A stretch of 59,624 nt of DNA. It comes from JAYUDN01 sp043739785 (lineage in GTDB: Bacteria; Patescibacteriota; Gracilibacteria; BD1-5; UBA2023). The stretch spans positions 1 to 59,624 of the forward strand of contig JAYUDN010000039.1 in the NCBI GenBank assembly GCA_043739785.1. Direction: 5' to 3'. Below, piece by piece: positions 20,095 through 32,738 of the stretch. The translations under genes were made by a program, and so were the position numbers. Every line of letters starts with the position of its first letter. Positions within the stretch are counted from its first letter, which is position 1. The notes beneath the pieces are model-generated. The model was not told the origin of the DNA and ran no database searches. It saw only the letters and a program-made list of their open reading frames with translations.

Positions 20095-20964
20095 ATGCGA
20101 ATACTCGTAACTGGGAGTGCTGGTTTTGTATGAAGAGAGCTCGTAAAAAAGCTCCAGAATAGTGGACATTTTGTGATCTGAATTGATATCAATCCAGAGA
20201 ATCAATCTGATATATTTATTCAGCATGATTTAACGACTCCTTTGAATCAGAAAATCGACTTTAATCTTTGTATACACCTTGCTAGCTCAGTTTGAGGCAT
20301 TCTTTTTAATACTGAGAAGGCAGATATTATAAGATATAATAATATTATTAATAAATATACTTTAGCGATTCTTCAGAAAAATAGTTGTGATCGGATGATA
20401 TTTTTCTCGAGCATTAACGTCTTTGAATGAAAAAATGAGTTTCCTCACGAGAAACTTGCCTGACTGGATCAAAAGAGTGCGTATGCTCTTTCCAAGGCTA
20501 TGTCAGAAATGTTTTTTATTTCGTGGATTTCCAACCTTACTATTATTCGACCTACGAATATTTTCGGACAAAGCCAAATGAAAAGTCATTCAAAATTTGG
20601 TGAATCTCATGTAATCCCAGATTTACTTACAAAGATTGAACAAGCTAAAAATGAAATAGAGGTTTTTGGTGATGGCACACAGATTCGTAATTTTCTACAT
20701 GTTGATGATATTAATGAATTTCTCATAAAAATTCTAGATCTTCATGGTCAATATTTTTTCAATCTACGTTCAGAAATACTAGTTTCAATAAATGAATTGG
20801 CTTTTGAATTAATTAAATTTACAGGAAAAAATCTTTCTATTAAATTTCTTCCCGAATTTATGAAATATGAACAAATGCGAATACAAAATTTTGACATCAA
20901 ATCCATACAACAATTTGGCTTTGTTTCAAATATAAATATGCTATCTGAGGGGCTCAAAAAATAG
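20095..20964 (+). CDS. NAD-dependent epimerase/dehydratase
   Basis: 289 residues, extended SDR. ILVTGSAGFVGREL, HLASSVGGI, FFSSINVFEG and the SAYALSKAMSE Tyr-x-x-x-Lys motif are present. FGDGTQIRNFLHVDD is typical of UDP-glucose/galactose or dTDP-hexose epimerases. Exact substrate unknown. Four bases after the GT2 gene, same strand. Confidence 0.85.
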
Positions 20965-20988
20965 TTTTTATTTCTTTTCTTTTTTTAT

Positions 20989-21843
20989 ATGTTTCAATAC
21001 CCAATTAATTCTGAAAAAGATATCGAAGATCTTATCGAAGAAATTAAGACAAAAATTCCTGACTTTACTTTTTCTAAAGAAAATCTTATTAAATTCAAAG
21101 AATGAAATAGTGAAGATATAGAATTTCTTTCGTATCTCAATGGAGTTGGGGGAAGTTATGTGAAATTCCTTTCTATCCTTATGAGGAAACTTCAGCCACA
21201 GTTGACCGTTGAATTATGAAATCGAGAATGAGTATCAACTCTTTGAATGGCTGAAAGTGCTATTTCCTTTGGCTGAAAGTTCATTACGGTAGATATTGTT
21301 CATGATCTTCGCTACTTCCCTGATAGTCTGAATGATGAGAAAAAAAATATTTTTACTATTTTTGGAGATGTATTCGACCTCAATACCTACAAAGAAATAC
21401 CTCTCGACATCGATCTTCTTTTTTCCGACACTATTCACTATAATGACCAGATTCGAGATGAATTCGAAATTTATCAATACCTTCTTTCTGATATAGCATT
21501 GGTAGCTATTGATGATATACATGTAAATGATAAATGAATATTTTTTGACCAAATTGACTATCCAAAATGGGATTTGACTCAATTATGTCATCATTCTGGG
21601 TGGTGATTGTTCCTTTTTCAACGAAGAGAGCCACTCACAAGAGAGCAAAGAGTTGAGAAGGCTCTTCGAGCTTCTATATCTGTATATCAGAGAAGGTATC
21701 AGCACTTTGTTGACATGCAAGAATTTACTACTCAAAATAGTATTTCATTTAGAGCTATGAAATCCCTAAGAAAGACCACATTATACCGATTGCTCCTTCC
21801 ATCATATGTTCATATTTATAAAGTACTTACATGAAAAAAATAG
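20989..21843 (+). CDS. class I SAM-dependent methyltransferase
   Basis: 284 residues. LTVELGNREGVSTLGMAESA, then GGKFITVDIVHD gives motif I/II of Methyltransf_24-type enzymes found in glycan and secondary-metabolite loci; four TGA glycines are involved. The C-terminus is long and basic (REQRVEKALRASISVYQRR). Overlaps the next GT by 13 bases. Likely methylates a sugar, substrate unknown. Confidence 0.75.
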
Positions 21844-22799
21844 TCCTTATGCCCGTCAAAAATGAAGATTGGATATTAGAGTATACCCTTTCTTGTGCTT
21901 CCAAATGGGCAGACTATATAATAATTGCAGATCAAAATAGTACAGATGGAACAGTAGAAATATGTAAAAAATTTGAAAAAGTGGTTTATATAAATAACCC
22001 ACTTAAAGAATTAAATATGTCTCATACTCGCCAACTTTTACTTGACAAAGCAAGAGAATACTGAAATGAAAATTTACTCTTTTGTCTTGACGCTGATGAG
22101 ATTCTTTCAATGAATATAATTAATGATGATTATTTTCACTTGAGGCTCAATCAATTGAACCTGTGACAATCTGTAGAACTTGAATGGCTGAACATATGGG
22201 GCGATGTTGATTCCGTACGCAAAGACGGTATTTGGTGAGGGGTATATAAGCACTTTATTTTTCGAGATGATTGAAAATGAAAATTCTGAGATAAAGCAAC
22301 TTCTGAACCAAGAATGCCAGAAATATATATGAATGATTCCATAAAAATTGAATCAATAAAAAATCTCCACTACCAATTCGTCGATAGAGAAAGGATGCTG
22401 GCAAAACAGAGACGATATCGGGTGTATGATTACATAAACTCGCCAGTTCAAAACTTCTGGAAGGCTTTCAAGATTAACCTTATGTATTACTCAACAAAAG
22501 AAATCTCTCCTGAGGTTTGTGTAAAAATTGATGAACATTGGATATCAAATGAACTTCATTCTAAGATCCGCTTGAATTCAAAGAAGTATTGGTATAATGA
22601 CGACGTATTATTACAAATATTGAAATATGAACCCGGATTTTTTCGGTGGTTAGATATATGGGATTTCGATTGGTTGAGATATTCTCAATGAAGAGTTACT
22701 GATGGCAGGACTATTACTCAGAAATGATATCATAAAATCCAAATCCTCCTCTACTATCTCAATAAACTAGTTCCACAATTGATAAAAAATAAACTTTAG
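21831..22799 (+). CDS. GT2 glycosyltransferase
   Basis: 322 residues. VLMPVKNEDWILEYTLSCA, the ADQNSTDGTVEI donor-binding strand and CLDADEIL are family-2 motifs of the kind found in SunS/WaaE-like transferases. Seven or more TGA codons read as Gly. Sits between two methyltransferase genes. Confidence 0.85.
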
Positions 22800-22804
22800 C
22801 ATTT

Positions 22805-23713
22805 ATGAATATCTTTATAAAAATTTTCCACATACTTTTGCTATTTCTTTCCAAGATTTCAGGTAAAAAATTAATTTATGCATCGTTTGAAAGCCTAAAA
22901 CAACATGATACCATGGCAGTGTATGATCCAATTGGATTTTGGTATGTTGGAAATTTGTATAATACATCAGATATTGTATACGGTATTGCAAATCAATCAG
23001 TCATAAAAAATGAATGAGAATTTGTTAAAAATATTTTTGATCAGATCTATAAAGATGGTCAGAGAGTTTTTTATGATATCGGAGCCAATACTGGTTATTT
23101 CTGAATTCTTGCACTTAGTCTTCCGGGGAAAAATGTAGTAACTCATTTTTTTGAACCACTTTCTGAACATACAGATTGTATAAAAAAAAGCATTTACCTG
23201 AATCGATTTGATAATAACGCCTTTATTCATCAAATTGGATTGAGTAATGAAAATACAACAAAAACATTTTATATAGCGTGATCTGGATCAAGTTTGTTAT
23301 CTGGATTTACCGGAACAGGGGTAACTGGAACATGTACTATAGAGGTAAAAAAACTCTCAGATTATCAGAAAATAAAGAATATGAATCTACCTGATTTTGT
23401 AAAAATCGATGTCGAGTGAAATGAATATGATGTTATCATTGGCGGTTTAGAAGTATTCGAAGAATCTAAACCAGTTTTATATGTTGAGATCGCGAAAGAT
23501 TTAAAAAATATTGGTCGAGATTTTATAAATCCTCACTTTGCAGAAATTTTTTCATCGATTGAGTCTATAGGGTATCAGTCTTTTCGAGTCAGTGATGACT
23601 ATAAGCGAGTTTCCCCATTTGTTATCGGACAAGAAGATTCTGGGGTACATATGTTTCTCTTCTTGCATCCTGATACCCACTCAAATCTTATAGAAAAGTA
23701 TGCCAATAAATAG
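22805..23713 (+). CDS. FkbM-family methyltransferase
   Basis: 302 residues. VFYDIGANTGYFGILAL, FFEPLSEHTDCI, IGLSNENTTKTFYI and the FVKIDVEGNEYDVIIGG block are the FkbM O-methyltransferase motifs. An N-terminal hydrophobic segment (about residues 3-18) may anchor it. Such enzymes commonly methylate sugars in capsule and O-antigen clusters. Confidence 0.9.
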
Positions 23714-24965
23714 ACAAGCATTCCAAAAGTATATTCCGAAAAGAATTTTACCACTTGCCAGATATATATATTGCATTTTTCAGGAGTATCGGACTACTGT
23801 ACTTACGCGTAAGACATATTCTGAAAATCGGGTAATGAATCCAAAAACACGAGTGCTTATATATTGAGTTTCTGGATTTGCTATGGGGTGAACTGAAAAA
23901 AATCTTCAAATGATAGCAAAACACCTAGATCGAGAAAAGTACGATATTTTTTTTATGTATGGAGTTAAACCCAGAAAACTAGGAAACTATAACTCAGATA
24001 TGATACAAAAAAGGAGACTCTATCTTGGGGAAGAAGGAATAACGTATATACCTTTTGATTATGATGAACTTTCTCTAAATCACCCGTATGTTATACGAAA
24101 TATGAACCCGCATATTGTAGATACTATAGCCTATTACAGTATAGATCTGGTTATTACTGCATGAGCTGGAAATGCAGAATTCCCACTGACTTCCATTTCT
24201 TGTCCGATTATTTTTCTCAATATATTCGGTATTCCGAATACCATTAAAAATATTACTTACCATATATGTATATCAAAAACTATCGCTCGAGAAATCTCTG
24301 ATGTAGTCCCTGCTCGTAAGATAAAAGCACTCTATATTCCAACAGAATGACCTATTGGCATTACAGATGATGATAGGATTCAGTTTCGAAGAAAATTATG
24401 AATTTGAGAAAATGCAGTTGTATTTGGACGTATTGGTCGTGCTGATGATTCTATTTATGATCCTATAGGAATTTTAGCATTTGAAATAGTGGTACAAAAA
24501 TATCCCAATGTACACTATGTAATAGTCTCTCCAAGTGATATGCTCTGTAGGTACGTAAAAGAAAGAAAGATCCCTAATATCCACCTTTTGGAGCCTGTTT
24601 ATGATGAGAAGCAAGTTTGGATATTCCATAAAGGTATTGATGTCCTAGCTCACTTTCGATATGATGGGGAGACTTTCGGACTCAATATTGCTGAATCTAT
24701 GATATGTTGAAATCCGATTATTACACATAGATCTAAAGTTTGGAATGCTCATCTCGAATACCTCACACCTGAAAACGCATTTATTGCTGATATTGGTAAT
24801 GTTGAACAGTATGCCGGAGCTTTAGAATTTTTTGCAAAGGATCTGACCGGCGCAGCCCGTAAACAGATGTGAATCTCTGCCAAACAAACAGCTGAAGAAT
24901 TATTTCATATTGATTCGTATATAGAAAAGATTGATCAACTCATCAGCGATACTCTTCATCTTTAA
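23700..24965 (+). CDS. GT4-like glycosyltransferase
   Basis: 421 residues. The N-terminal glycine loop VSGFAMGGTEKNLQMIAKHL (TGA Gly) and C-terminal AHFRYDGETFGLNIAESMICGNPIIT (E-x7-E GT4 pattern) define a GT-B family 4 enzyme. Starts inside the FkbM gene's last codons (14-base overlap). Donor unknown. Confidence 0.85.
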
Positions 24966-24966
24966 T

Positions 24967-25878
24967 ATGTTCACTATTCTTACAAAACCTATTTCTTGAA
25001 AATACTACTACCTATATCTTTTTAAACGAATTATAAAATACATTCTCTTTTCTCGAACGTATGGACCAAACAGTGTAGTGGAGAGTCTTTTACAGTGACT
25101 CAAAGAGCTCAGTGTGACTGACTATAATATAAATCCTTCAGTGCAAAATATTTCTGAAACGGTGTATGTACCAGTTGGAAAAGAGACCCTCCTCGCTGCG
25201 ATTTCATTGAAACGAGCATGAAAAATCAAAAGAATCATTGCTTGACCGAATATTACTATACCAGAATCTGTGGATGATATCTTCTTCGATCCCCTTATCG
25301 ACTTTATCATCGTTCCATCTGTGTGGGTAAAAAACTATTTTCTTTCACTCTGCTGACCGACTGAAAAACGTATCATTGTAGCTCCGGCTGGCGTCGAAAC
25401 ATATGCTCCGAGCAAAAGATCGGGACCTATCATTATTTATAAAAAAGAATGTCCAACCTCTTTGTTCCATAGAGTGGAAAGGTATCTAAATGAAATAAAC
25501 TTAGACTATGTGACTATCGAATATGGAAGATTCCAAAAATCAGATTATCTGAATCTTCTTGATACTGCTCGAGGAGTGATTTACCTTCAAACTTCAGAAT
25601 CTCAGTGACTTGCCCTCCATGAGGCTTGGATGAAAAATGTACCGACTCTAGTCTGGAATAGAGGATATTGGGAATATAAAAAATCAAAATGGTTTGACCC
25701 AATGATTAGTGCTCCGTATCTCACGGAGGTATGTGGAATGTTTTTCGAAGAAAAGAATTTTTTGGAGATTTTTCCTTTGTTTATGAATCAATTATGAGTA
25801 TATTCTCCCCGAGAATACTCGAAAAAATATTTTACAAATTCTGTTACTACCAGACAACTTCTCTCCTCCTTTATCTAA
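24967..25878 (+). CDS. GT-B glycosyltransferase-like protein
   Basis: 303 residues with eight TGA glycines. NSVVESLLQGLKEL near the start, IIAGPNITIPESVDD, FIIVPSVWVKNYF and SESQGLALHEAWMKNVPTLVW resemble glycosyltransferase-B folds with a C-terminal EAW-type donor site. Family not assignable by eye. One base separates it from the preceding gene's stop. Confidence 0.75.
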
Positions 25879-25882
25879 ATTT

Positions 25883-26749
25883 ATGCTTCGATCCTGCCCC
25901 CTCTGTGGATCATCCGATAGTACGCTTATATTTCATGATCACAATAGACGTGAAGGATACACTGAGCTCGAATGAGATTATGTGCTCTGTACAGTTTGTC
26001 AGATGAAGTACCTCACAAATATCCCATCCTTTGAAGAAATGTGAGGGAAGTACGAAGATATCTATGTGAATCCTGATATAGGTAAGCTCAGTAAACAACT
26101 CACGAAAAACCGAGAAGCCAATGGAAAACGAATCCTTGATATCGGCTGCAACCATGGGATTCAACTTATTCCGTACTATAATGCAGGATGGGAAATATTC
26201 GGAATTGATCTCAATGAGAAGGCGATACAAGATGTCAAAAAATACCTTCCTACCGAAAATTTTTCTATTTCCACCATCGAGGATTCTCTCTTTGATGATG
26301 GATTTTTTCAGAAAATACAAACCTTTCACGTCCTCGAGCACGTCTATGAAGTTGAGAGTTTTTTGAATAAATGTCGTGCCCTCCTGGCTCTAGGAGGGGA
26401 GATTGAAATTCGAGTCCCGAATGGTGGAAGCCTCGAAATGAAACTCTTCGGAAAGTATGCTTCTCAGAGTTGGGTGCCTTTTCATATCAATCTTTTTACT
26501 CCCGATACCCTTCGAAAGATGCTCGAAAGGACAGGATTCCGAGAAATTACCGTCCGTACCAATCCAATTCCCTGGTGGTGGATCCTCTCCATTCGTCAGT
26601 GGATGGGGACGATCAATGAGCGAAGGGGAGTGACTAATTTCTCACAAAATATTTTCCATAAAGGTTTCCAAGTCCTCTTCTATCCGTTCCTCTGGATGGT
26701 CTCCCTTTTCGGATATGGAGAAGAGTTGCAGATATTTGCTAAGAAATAA
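25883..26749 (+). CDS. class I methyltransferase with N-terminal zinc ribbon
   Basis: 288 residues. CPLCGSSDST and CTVCQMKYLTN form a four-Cys zinc knuckle as in many sugar C-methyltransferase-like proteins; RILDIGCNHGIQLIPYYN is motif I, and HVLEHVYE plus RVPNGGSLEMKLFG the catalytic core of Methyltransf_23. Presumably modifies a nucleotide sugar or glycan. Immediately followed by the GT11 gene. Confidence 0.85.
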
Positions 26750-26751
26750 TC

Positions 26752-27624
26752 ATGCCTACCATCAAACTCCAGTGATGACTCGGAAATCAGATGTTTGAAT
26801 ATGCCCTGGCGTATGCGCTTTCGAAAGAAAAATGAGAACCCATCATCCTTGATCCGAGCGTTCTCGAGAATCGATTTTTCTGGGCGAACTGGACGTTCCG
26901 TCACTTTGAACTCGAAGTCTTCGGAATCCAGAAAGAATACCGGTCTCCATCTCACTTTGTATCACGATATGTTCATCCTGAACTCATAGGAATCTGGAAT
27001 CACTTCAAGTATGGGAAACGTTATACAAAGGAAACATGAGGACTGTTCATTTCTGTTTTTCCAGATAATGCCTACCTCGATGGATGGTTCAATTCCTATC
27101 AATATTTTGAAAAATATAAGGACAATATCCAAGAAATATTTACTGTGAGAACGCCTTTTATCAAACTCAATCAAGGATTCACCAATCTCATAGAGGAAGC
27201 CTGAAACCGTTCGATTTCACTCCACGTTCGACGCGGAGACTATGTCAATCTTTCATGAGCGAACCGATGGCACGGAGTGTGTTCTATCGAATACTACAAA
27301 ACGGCTATCGCATCTATGATGGAGAAAATAGAGAATCCGGTATTTTTTATTTTTTCGGATGATATCGCCTGGTGTCGGGAAAATATAGTATTTCCAGAGG
27401 GTATTCAGGTATACTTCATCGATCACAATCGAAATGCTGGTCATGAAGATATGAGACTCATGTATACGTGTTCACATCATATCATTGCGAATAGCACATT
27501 CTCTTGGTGGTGAGCGTATCTCGGGCGAAATACTCAGAAGATGATTATAGCACCGAAGAAATGGCTTCAAAATGATACGTATAATACTAAAAACCTTATC
27601 CCACCATCATGGATACTCCTCTAG
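26752..27624 (+). CDS. alpha-1,2-fucosyltransferase (GT11)
   Basis: 290 residues. Start IKLQGGLGNQMFEYALAYAL with two TGA glycines, the HVRRGDYVN peptide (HxRRGDY donor motif) and ANSTFSWWGAYL are diagnostic for GT11. It transfers L-fucose from GDP-fucose, which gmd and fcl in the same locus can produce. Overlaps the following GT2 by 16 bases. Confidence 0.95.
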
Positions 27625-28412
27625 TTTCCGTCATTCTCGCCACCTACAACGGATCTGATTACCTATCTCAAGCGATCGAATCCGTACTCGATCAGAGCCT
27701 CGAGAACTTCGAACTCTTTATCGTCGATGATGCTTCTACTGATGTGAAGGTGTGAGAAATTATTGAGAAGTACAAGCACCAAGATTCGAGAATTCGAAGC
27801 TTTCGTAATGAGATCAATAAAGAGCGCTCTTGGTCGAAAAATTTCGGTGTACAGATGACCTCTGGAAAATATGTGGCTTTTCTCGATGATGATGACCTCT
27901 GGGAAACAACAAAACTTTCGAAACAACTCGAAACTATAGAAACCTCTCTTGGTATTGGTATCGTCGGAACCTTTGCCAAGTTTATCGATGAAGTATGAAA
28001 GTCACTCTGAGAGACCAACCACCTTAAAACAAGTCCGGTTGACATCAAAAATAATATCCTCTTCACAAATCAATTTATCCACTCGTCGGTCCTCATCCGA
28101 AGGGAAGTATTTGATAATGCGGGAAAATTTCCAGTTGATATGAATCTTTGTGAAGACTATGACCTCTGGTTTCGCGTGCTTCGTATTTCCGAAGGGATCA
28201 ATATCCCGGAATTGCTCGTGAAGTATCGTGTGAGGAGCGCGAGTACGACCGCGAAAAATATCTATCGGATGAAGTGGTATTCACTCCTTCTTACGTGGAA
28301 ATACCGCAGTGAATTCCCTCGTTTTTGACTAGCGATACTTGTTCGACTGACCCTCTTTCCCTTCAATACCGTCTTTCTTCTCTCGATTTGGAAGAAACTA
28401 TTTTCGAAATAA
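27609..28412 (+). CDS. GT2 glycosyltransferase
   Basis: 267 residues. VSVILATYNGSDYLSQAIES, FIVDDASTD, FLDDDDLWETTKL and the NLCEDYDLWFRV acceptor region are canonical for family 2. Last gene of the plus-strand run; converges on the minus-strand GT4 and overlaps its end by 15 bases. Confidence 0.92.
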
Positions 28413-29426
28413 TTTTGTATACTCTTTTTTCATTTGTTCGAGAGAAAATTGAGAAGTGACATGAATTCCATCTCGAGTATTCCCAAGCCCTTCTTGAAGC
28501 ACTTTTATGAGTGCATTGGTATTGTCAGCAGGAAAGAGATGAACACCAGTGATTTCACTCGTTCCTCCGACATCTGAGGCGAGCGTATAGCAACCCATGC
28601 CAAGTGCTTCGATGACGGTTGTCGGGAGCCCCTCCTGGAGACTTGGGTTGACGAATATATCGACACGGGGATAGAACTCGTTTATAATCCAATCGTGTGG
28701 TTTCGCTCCGAGAAAATGTACTCGTCCATCGAGACCCAGGTTTAAGACTTGTGTTTCGAGATGTGCTCTTTCTTCACCGTCTCCGACGATTTCGAGTTCC
28801 CATTTCGTCTCCTTCATCTTTCCGAGAGCGTCGATGAGCCCAGATAAATTTTTAAGGCCCGTGAGTCGTCCGACAAACCCGATTTTTGGTATAGTATTCT
28901 TGATTCGATCGACTTTTGGAAAATCAAATCCACGATAGATGACTGAGATATTACGAGTACGTCCAAAGGTTTCACTCACCCACTTTTTCCCGGCCTCGCT
29001 TACCGTGATGACCTGAGAAGCATGGCGGATGATATATTTTCCGATAGTGAGGTCGACCATTTTTGCGATGAAGGCGACGAATGGATTCTTGTGTACGAGG
29101 AATCCGGTCCCATGCTCGATATGGATATAGGGGATTCCCCTTATCGAAGCGAGAATGTAGGCAAGCCAACTCGTCGGAGCGAACCGAATGTGAGAGATAA
29201 TATACGATGTATTTTCTCTCGTTATTCACTGAAATGCTTTCCAGAATCCTCGTCTCCAAAAGGTGGGCAGAGGACAGTGGGGAACGGGTTCGAGGATGGG
29301 GAAATCTGTTCCTCCAGCAAAAGTAGTCATTTCACCTGGAAAAATCTCTTGAAGCACACGAGCATACTGCTCTACCCCTCCTGGGTGGTCGAAAGCGTAG
29401 GGTGAGATTTGGATTATTTGTTTCAT
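28398..29426 (-). CDS. GT4 glycosyltransferase
   Basis: 342 residues across one TGA at 29226. N-terminal DHPGGVEQYARVLQEIF, then EHGTGFLVH, the IGFVGRLTGLKNLSGLIDAL strand and VNPSLQEGLPTTVIEALGMG give a standard GT-B family 4 enzyme. Start overlaps the end of the next minus-strand GT4 gene (stop at 29414), indicating translational coupling. Confidence 0.92.
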
Positions 29427-30703
29427 AGGTTTTCAGTATAGGCGAGGATATGCTTTTGGAAACTTTCTTTGGAAAATGTAGCCGCGTGGTCTTGGATGAC
29501 TTCTCGATTAAACGTCATTTTTTCGAATTTTTCTATCGCCGTATTGAGTCCTTCCGGAGTCTGAAGTGTGAAAAATACTCCTGTTTTTCCATCAAGAATC
29601 GTCTCCAGTGCTCCTCACTTTCCGTAGGCAATGACCGGAGTTCCGAGTGCCATGGCTTCAATCGGGGTGAGCCCGAAGTCTTCTTCAGGAGGAAAGAGAA
29701 AGGCCTGAGTATTGGCCATGAGTATACTCTTCTCTTCATCCGAAACCCGGTATCTCCACTCGATATTGGGTTTTGATTTTGCCTTCAGTTCCCGAAAGAG
29801 GGGAGTGTCCGTCGAGGTACAGAGGATAAGTCGCTTTCCACTCGTATTAAATGCATCGACGAGGAGGTCGAATTTCTTGTAGGGGATACACCGACCAACC
29901 GAAAGATAGTAGGGTTCAAGTTTTCAAGTTTTCAAGTTTTCAAGTTCGGGTTTTTCTGAACTTGTAACTTGTAACTTTGAGCTTGTAACGGTCGAGCTGA
30001 GCTCGACCCCTGGATAAATGACTTCACTTTCTCTCTGATAATACCTCTTGATTCGTTCCTGAGTATTCCTCGAGTTGGCGATGAAGAAATCAACTCTTTG
30101 CGCGGCTTCATAGTCGACTCGTTGCATCCATCACTTCACGAGTCGAAATATACCCTTAACCAGCGGATTGAACCACCCGAATTCCATCATGTCCTCATAT
30201 TCCTTCGCATGACTCCAATAGTACCGGGTCGGAGTGTGGCAATAGACGATGACCTTTGGTCATTCAGTTTTTGAGTTTCACAGTTTCACAGTTTTTGAGT
30301 TTCACAGTTTCACAGTTTTTGTGTATTTTTGCTGTTTTTCTCCAGTTATACTCTCATACTCTCATACTCTCATACTCTTCCTCCACCTCTCCATCGCAAC
30401 TTGTTTGGATTCCGCACTACTCGAACAGATTATGATATCATAGTCTGAGAGATCGAAACTTCGAAATGCCCAGGGTCTGAGTATCCCCGCGAGCTTATGT
30501 CGACGATTTAGAAACGGTATCTTCTGTATCCAGCTCGTATAGACTCGTCGTCACCCCAGCATCGGATGGTCCATAAAACATACACTCGTATAGATATCCG
30601 CCTCAGGAAAGAATTCCAAGAGGTGTGAAATCACGAGCTCGGCTCACCCGAAGTCAATGAGCCAGTCACAAACGATGGCGATGCGGTTAGATTGAAGATT
30701 CAT
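29414..30703 (-). CDS. GT4 glycosyltransferase with repeat insertions
   Basis: 429 residues. VCDWLIDFGGAELVISHLL at the N-terminus, CHTPTRYYWSHAKEY, YYLSVGRCIPYKKFDLLVDA and the FLFPPEEDFGLTPIEAMALG donor site identify a WbaZ-like mannosyltransferase relative. Two low-complexity inserts, about residues 108-145 (arrays at 30265-30378) and 230-262 (29915-29946), sit in loops of the first Rossmann domain and the inter-domain linker; their Gly codons are TGA. Its ATG shares a base with the upstream TAA. Confidence 0.9.
29915..29946 (-). repeat. 8-base tandem repeat in GT4
   Basis: TTTTCAAG repeated nearly four times; encodes a Leu/Lys/Glu/Asn linker between the two GT-B domains. Confidence 0.85.
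30265..30378 (-). repeat. 24-base and 8-base tandem repeats in GT4
   Basis: CAGTTTTTGAGTTTCACAGT-type 24-base unit twice (30265-30320; codes TVKLGNSK twice), and TACTCTCA about four times (30349-30378). Both keep frame only because TGA is Gly. Confidence 0.85.
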
Positions 30704-31146
30704 TACTTGAGGCTATTTATTTCTATCGAAGTATTTGAATTTATCATAAAATTTATAAGACAAAGAATACAAAGTAGAGCCAGTACTCCAATCCATACGT
30801 AAAATCCGATTTGCAATGTCCCCAGTGTTGTTATCGAATCGATCATATTGATAGATTTTCATTGTACGAATATAGTTTGAAGTCAAGATCATAAAGAAAG
30901 CAAGGAAAAAATAAAAGCTTTTCCATATTTTCATTTCAATAATCTATCCGTAGCCAGCAAGCTTAGCGGGAATGAGAGCCATAGTAATACTCCGCTAAAT
31001 ATGAGGAACCATCACATAAGAAAAATAACAACCCCAATGGTTGCATCAGGGGTAGTGGATTCTAGCATCCAGGGTAAGAATAGATTTACAATCAAGACCG
31101 CTTTAAATAAGTATATCGATACCTTATTGATTTGTTTCATATTCAT
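30703..31146 (-). CDS. four-helix membrane protein, function unknown
   Basis: 147 residues in code 25 with predicted membrane helices about 8-26, 36-60, 77-95 and 112-134. No motif recognised. The TAA (30703-30705) overlaps the GT4 start codon, so it belongs to the glycosyltransferase operon and could be a small transporter accessory or stability factor; this is inference. A 73-residue ORF in another frame here is a shadow. Confidence 0.7.
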
Positions 31147-31340
31147 AGCTTTATAAAATTTAAGAATTCCTATTTAGATCAAAGTTTGATATGAACTCAC
31201 TGTAGCCTCTTAGAGAGTTTATATAGAAAATTAATGAGATACCTTGGGAACACTGGCGGAGAGGTTATTCCCGAGTCCTAAAAAATCCATATAGGGTGAG
31301 TATATGGATTTTAAGGAAAAAGTGAAAATCCACTTTGTAG
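31147..31340. other. intergenic region with a hairpin and terminator
   Basis: No ORF. CTTGGGAA (31243-31250) can pair with TTCCCGAG (31268-31275), and a strong terminator follows at 31278-31312. An RNA gene is possible but I do not recognise one. Confidence 0.4.
31278..31312 (-). terminator. strong terminator for the 31341 gene
   Basis: Perfect 12-base stem AAAATCCATATA (31282-31293) / TATATGGATTTT (31301-31312); T run on the minus strand. Confidence 0.85.
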
Positions 31341-32090
31341 TTATTTCTTCCAAATTCTCGACATATCCGATACAAATTGATTATATTTTTTTTCGAAAGC
31401 CGCATTCTTACTCGGAGTATTAAACCAAGATTTGAGCGTTTCGTTGTAGTTATTGGTAAAGTAACTATTTGAGTGAATCTTTGCTTTATCTATTAAATTC
31501 TCATGATCGTATATTCAATCAATACCGTATAATAGGTATTTATAGCTGTCAGCGACATCGCTTGCAAATCCAGTATCCAGATTTATCTCATAGAGGATTC
31601 ATTTTTTATAGAAAGTATAAGTTAACGAATAACTTATTAATCCATTCCCAGACATTACTAGTGAGAGTATACCATTCCGCATGGGTTTATGGGCAATATA
31701 TGACATGAATGCACAACAAGTAGGTAAAAATGGGCTAATGGTATCGGAGTATTTTTCATAGATTCTCACCGCTTTTTTCGTGTCTTTTACCTTGAGAGCA
31801 TTGATGAAGTCGAGAAAATTTTGTTTCTTCCATCATTTTTCCTTTGACAGTTGTTGTATAGAATTTTTTGGCAATCCTGGTTCACTATTTTCCCAGTCAG
31901 ATTGCTTTCTTTTTATATCTTGATCTAATTTCGAGATATCATAATAAGGAACTGAATGATAGTAGTCGTTTACATAACCAGTTCCTATCTTATTCTGTAT
32001 TTCTAGGAGATCTCCAGAAAGAGTTGATGCATAGATATTTCCGCTTGCGAAAAAGAAACAAATCGAAAGGATGATATAGAAGTATTTCAT
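31341..32090 (-). CDS. hypothetical secreted protein
   Basis: 249 residues. Signal peptide MKYFYIILSICFFFASGNIYA; mature part rich in Asn, Lys, Tyr, with three TGA glycines. Notable stretches: YHSVPYYDISKLDQDIKRK, PFLPTCCAFMSYIAHK and a Trp-containing C-terminus ending SRIWKK. No recognised domain. Stands alone with its own terminator. Confidence 0.65.
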
Positions 32091-32146
32091 TGTGAGAGTA
32101 GCGTTAGTTTTTTTAAGTAAAATTTTCTATTACTTCCTGCAAAGTA

Positions 32147-32680
32147 TTATTTGTTTCGAGAGGGATTTGATTTCTCGAGACTTTTTTCTATGTTCTGGAG
32201 TTTTTCGAAGTATATCTTTCCTTTGCCTGTTTGGTGGGTTTCCAAGTCGAAGGTATATGATTCCAACTTCTCTCCACGGTAGATGAGGAGGTTCTGATTC
32301 GCATAATCAGGAGGAAGGGGAGTCTGGAGGATTCAGGTAAACATCCCTGGTTCGAATTGACTCACAAGATCACTCCAATCGTTCGTATCTATAGTTCCAG
32401 TCAATATTTGTGTCGGAAATAACTCTGGAGTACAACTTATTCTGGAATATATGACTTCATTAGTTCCTATACTGATGGACTCACTGCAGTACGGCTGATT
32501 ACATCAAGACCCAAGACCAGGATTGCATGACCAGTATATGCGAGTTACAATGGACTGATTTCAGGAAACTCCACTTTGAACAAAAGGAACTGGATGTGGG
32601 ATGATACTTCCATTTTCTCGTGAAACCATATTACATGAGGAGAGAACGAAGACGAAGAGCGAGAGAATAGCGTATCTCAT
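32147..32680 (-). CDS. hypothetical lipoprotein
   Basis: 177 residues, readable only in code 25. Signal MRYAILSLFVFVLSSC with lipobox LSSC; four further cysteines in the region YWSCNPGLGSGCNQPYC and RISCTPEL suggest disulfides outside the membrane. No family recognised. Divergent from the GT4 gene at 32739. Confidence 0.65.
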
Positions 32681-32738
32681 AGGAAAGATTATAGAGAGAT
32701 TCTATTGTTTTCTAGAGATTATTCAATATTCTTTTCCT

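Noticed and set aside
28972..29426. Overlapping ORFs on the opposite strand and in other frames of the GT4, recJ, leuS and uvrD genes
   Set aside because: They are shadows: the true frames carry complete domain motifs once TGA is translated.
30713..30934. 73-residue ORF starting MKIWKSFYFF
   Set aside because: Overlapped by the longer four-helix protein in code 25, which joins the operon by a TAATG overlap.
31150..31300. Possible tRNA or 5S rRNA in the GC-richer patch
   Set aside because: No T-loop, anticodon arm or 5S consensus could be aligned; only a single hairpin is seen.
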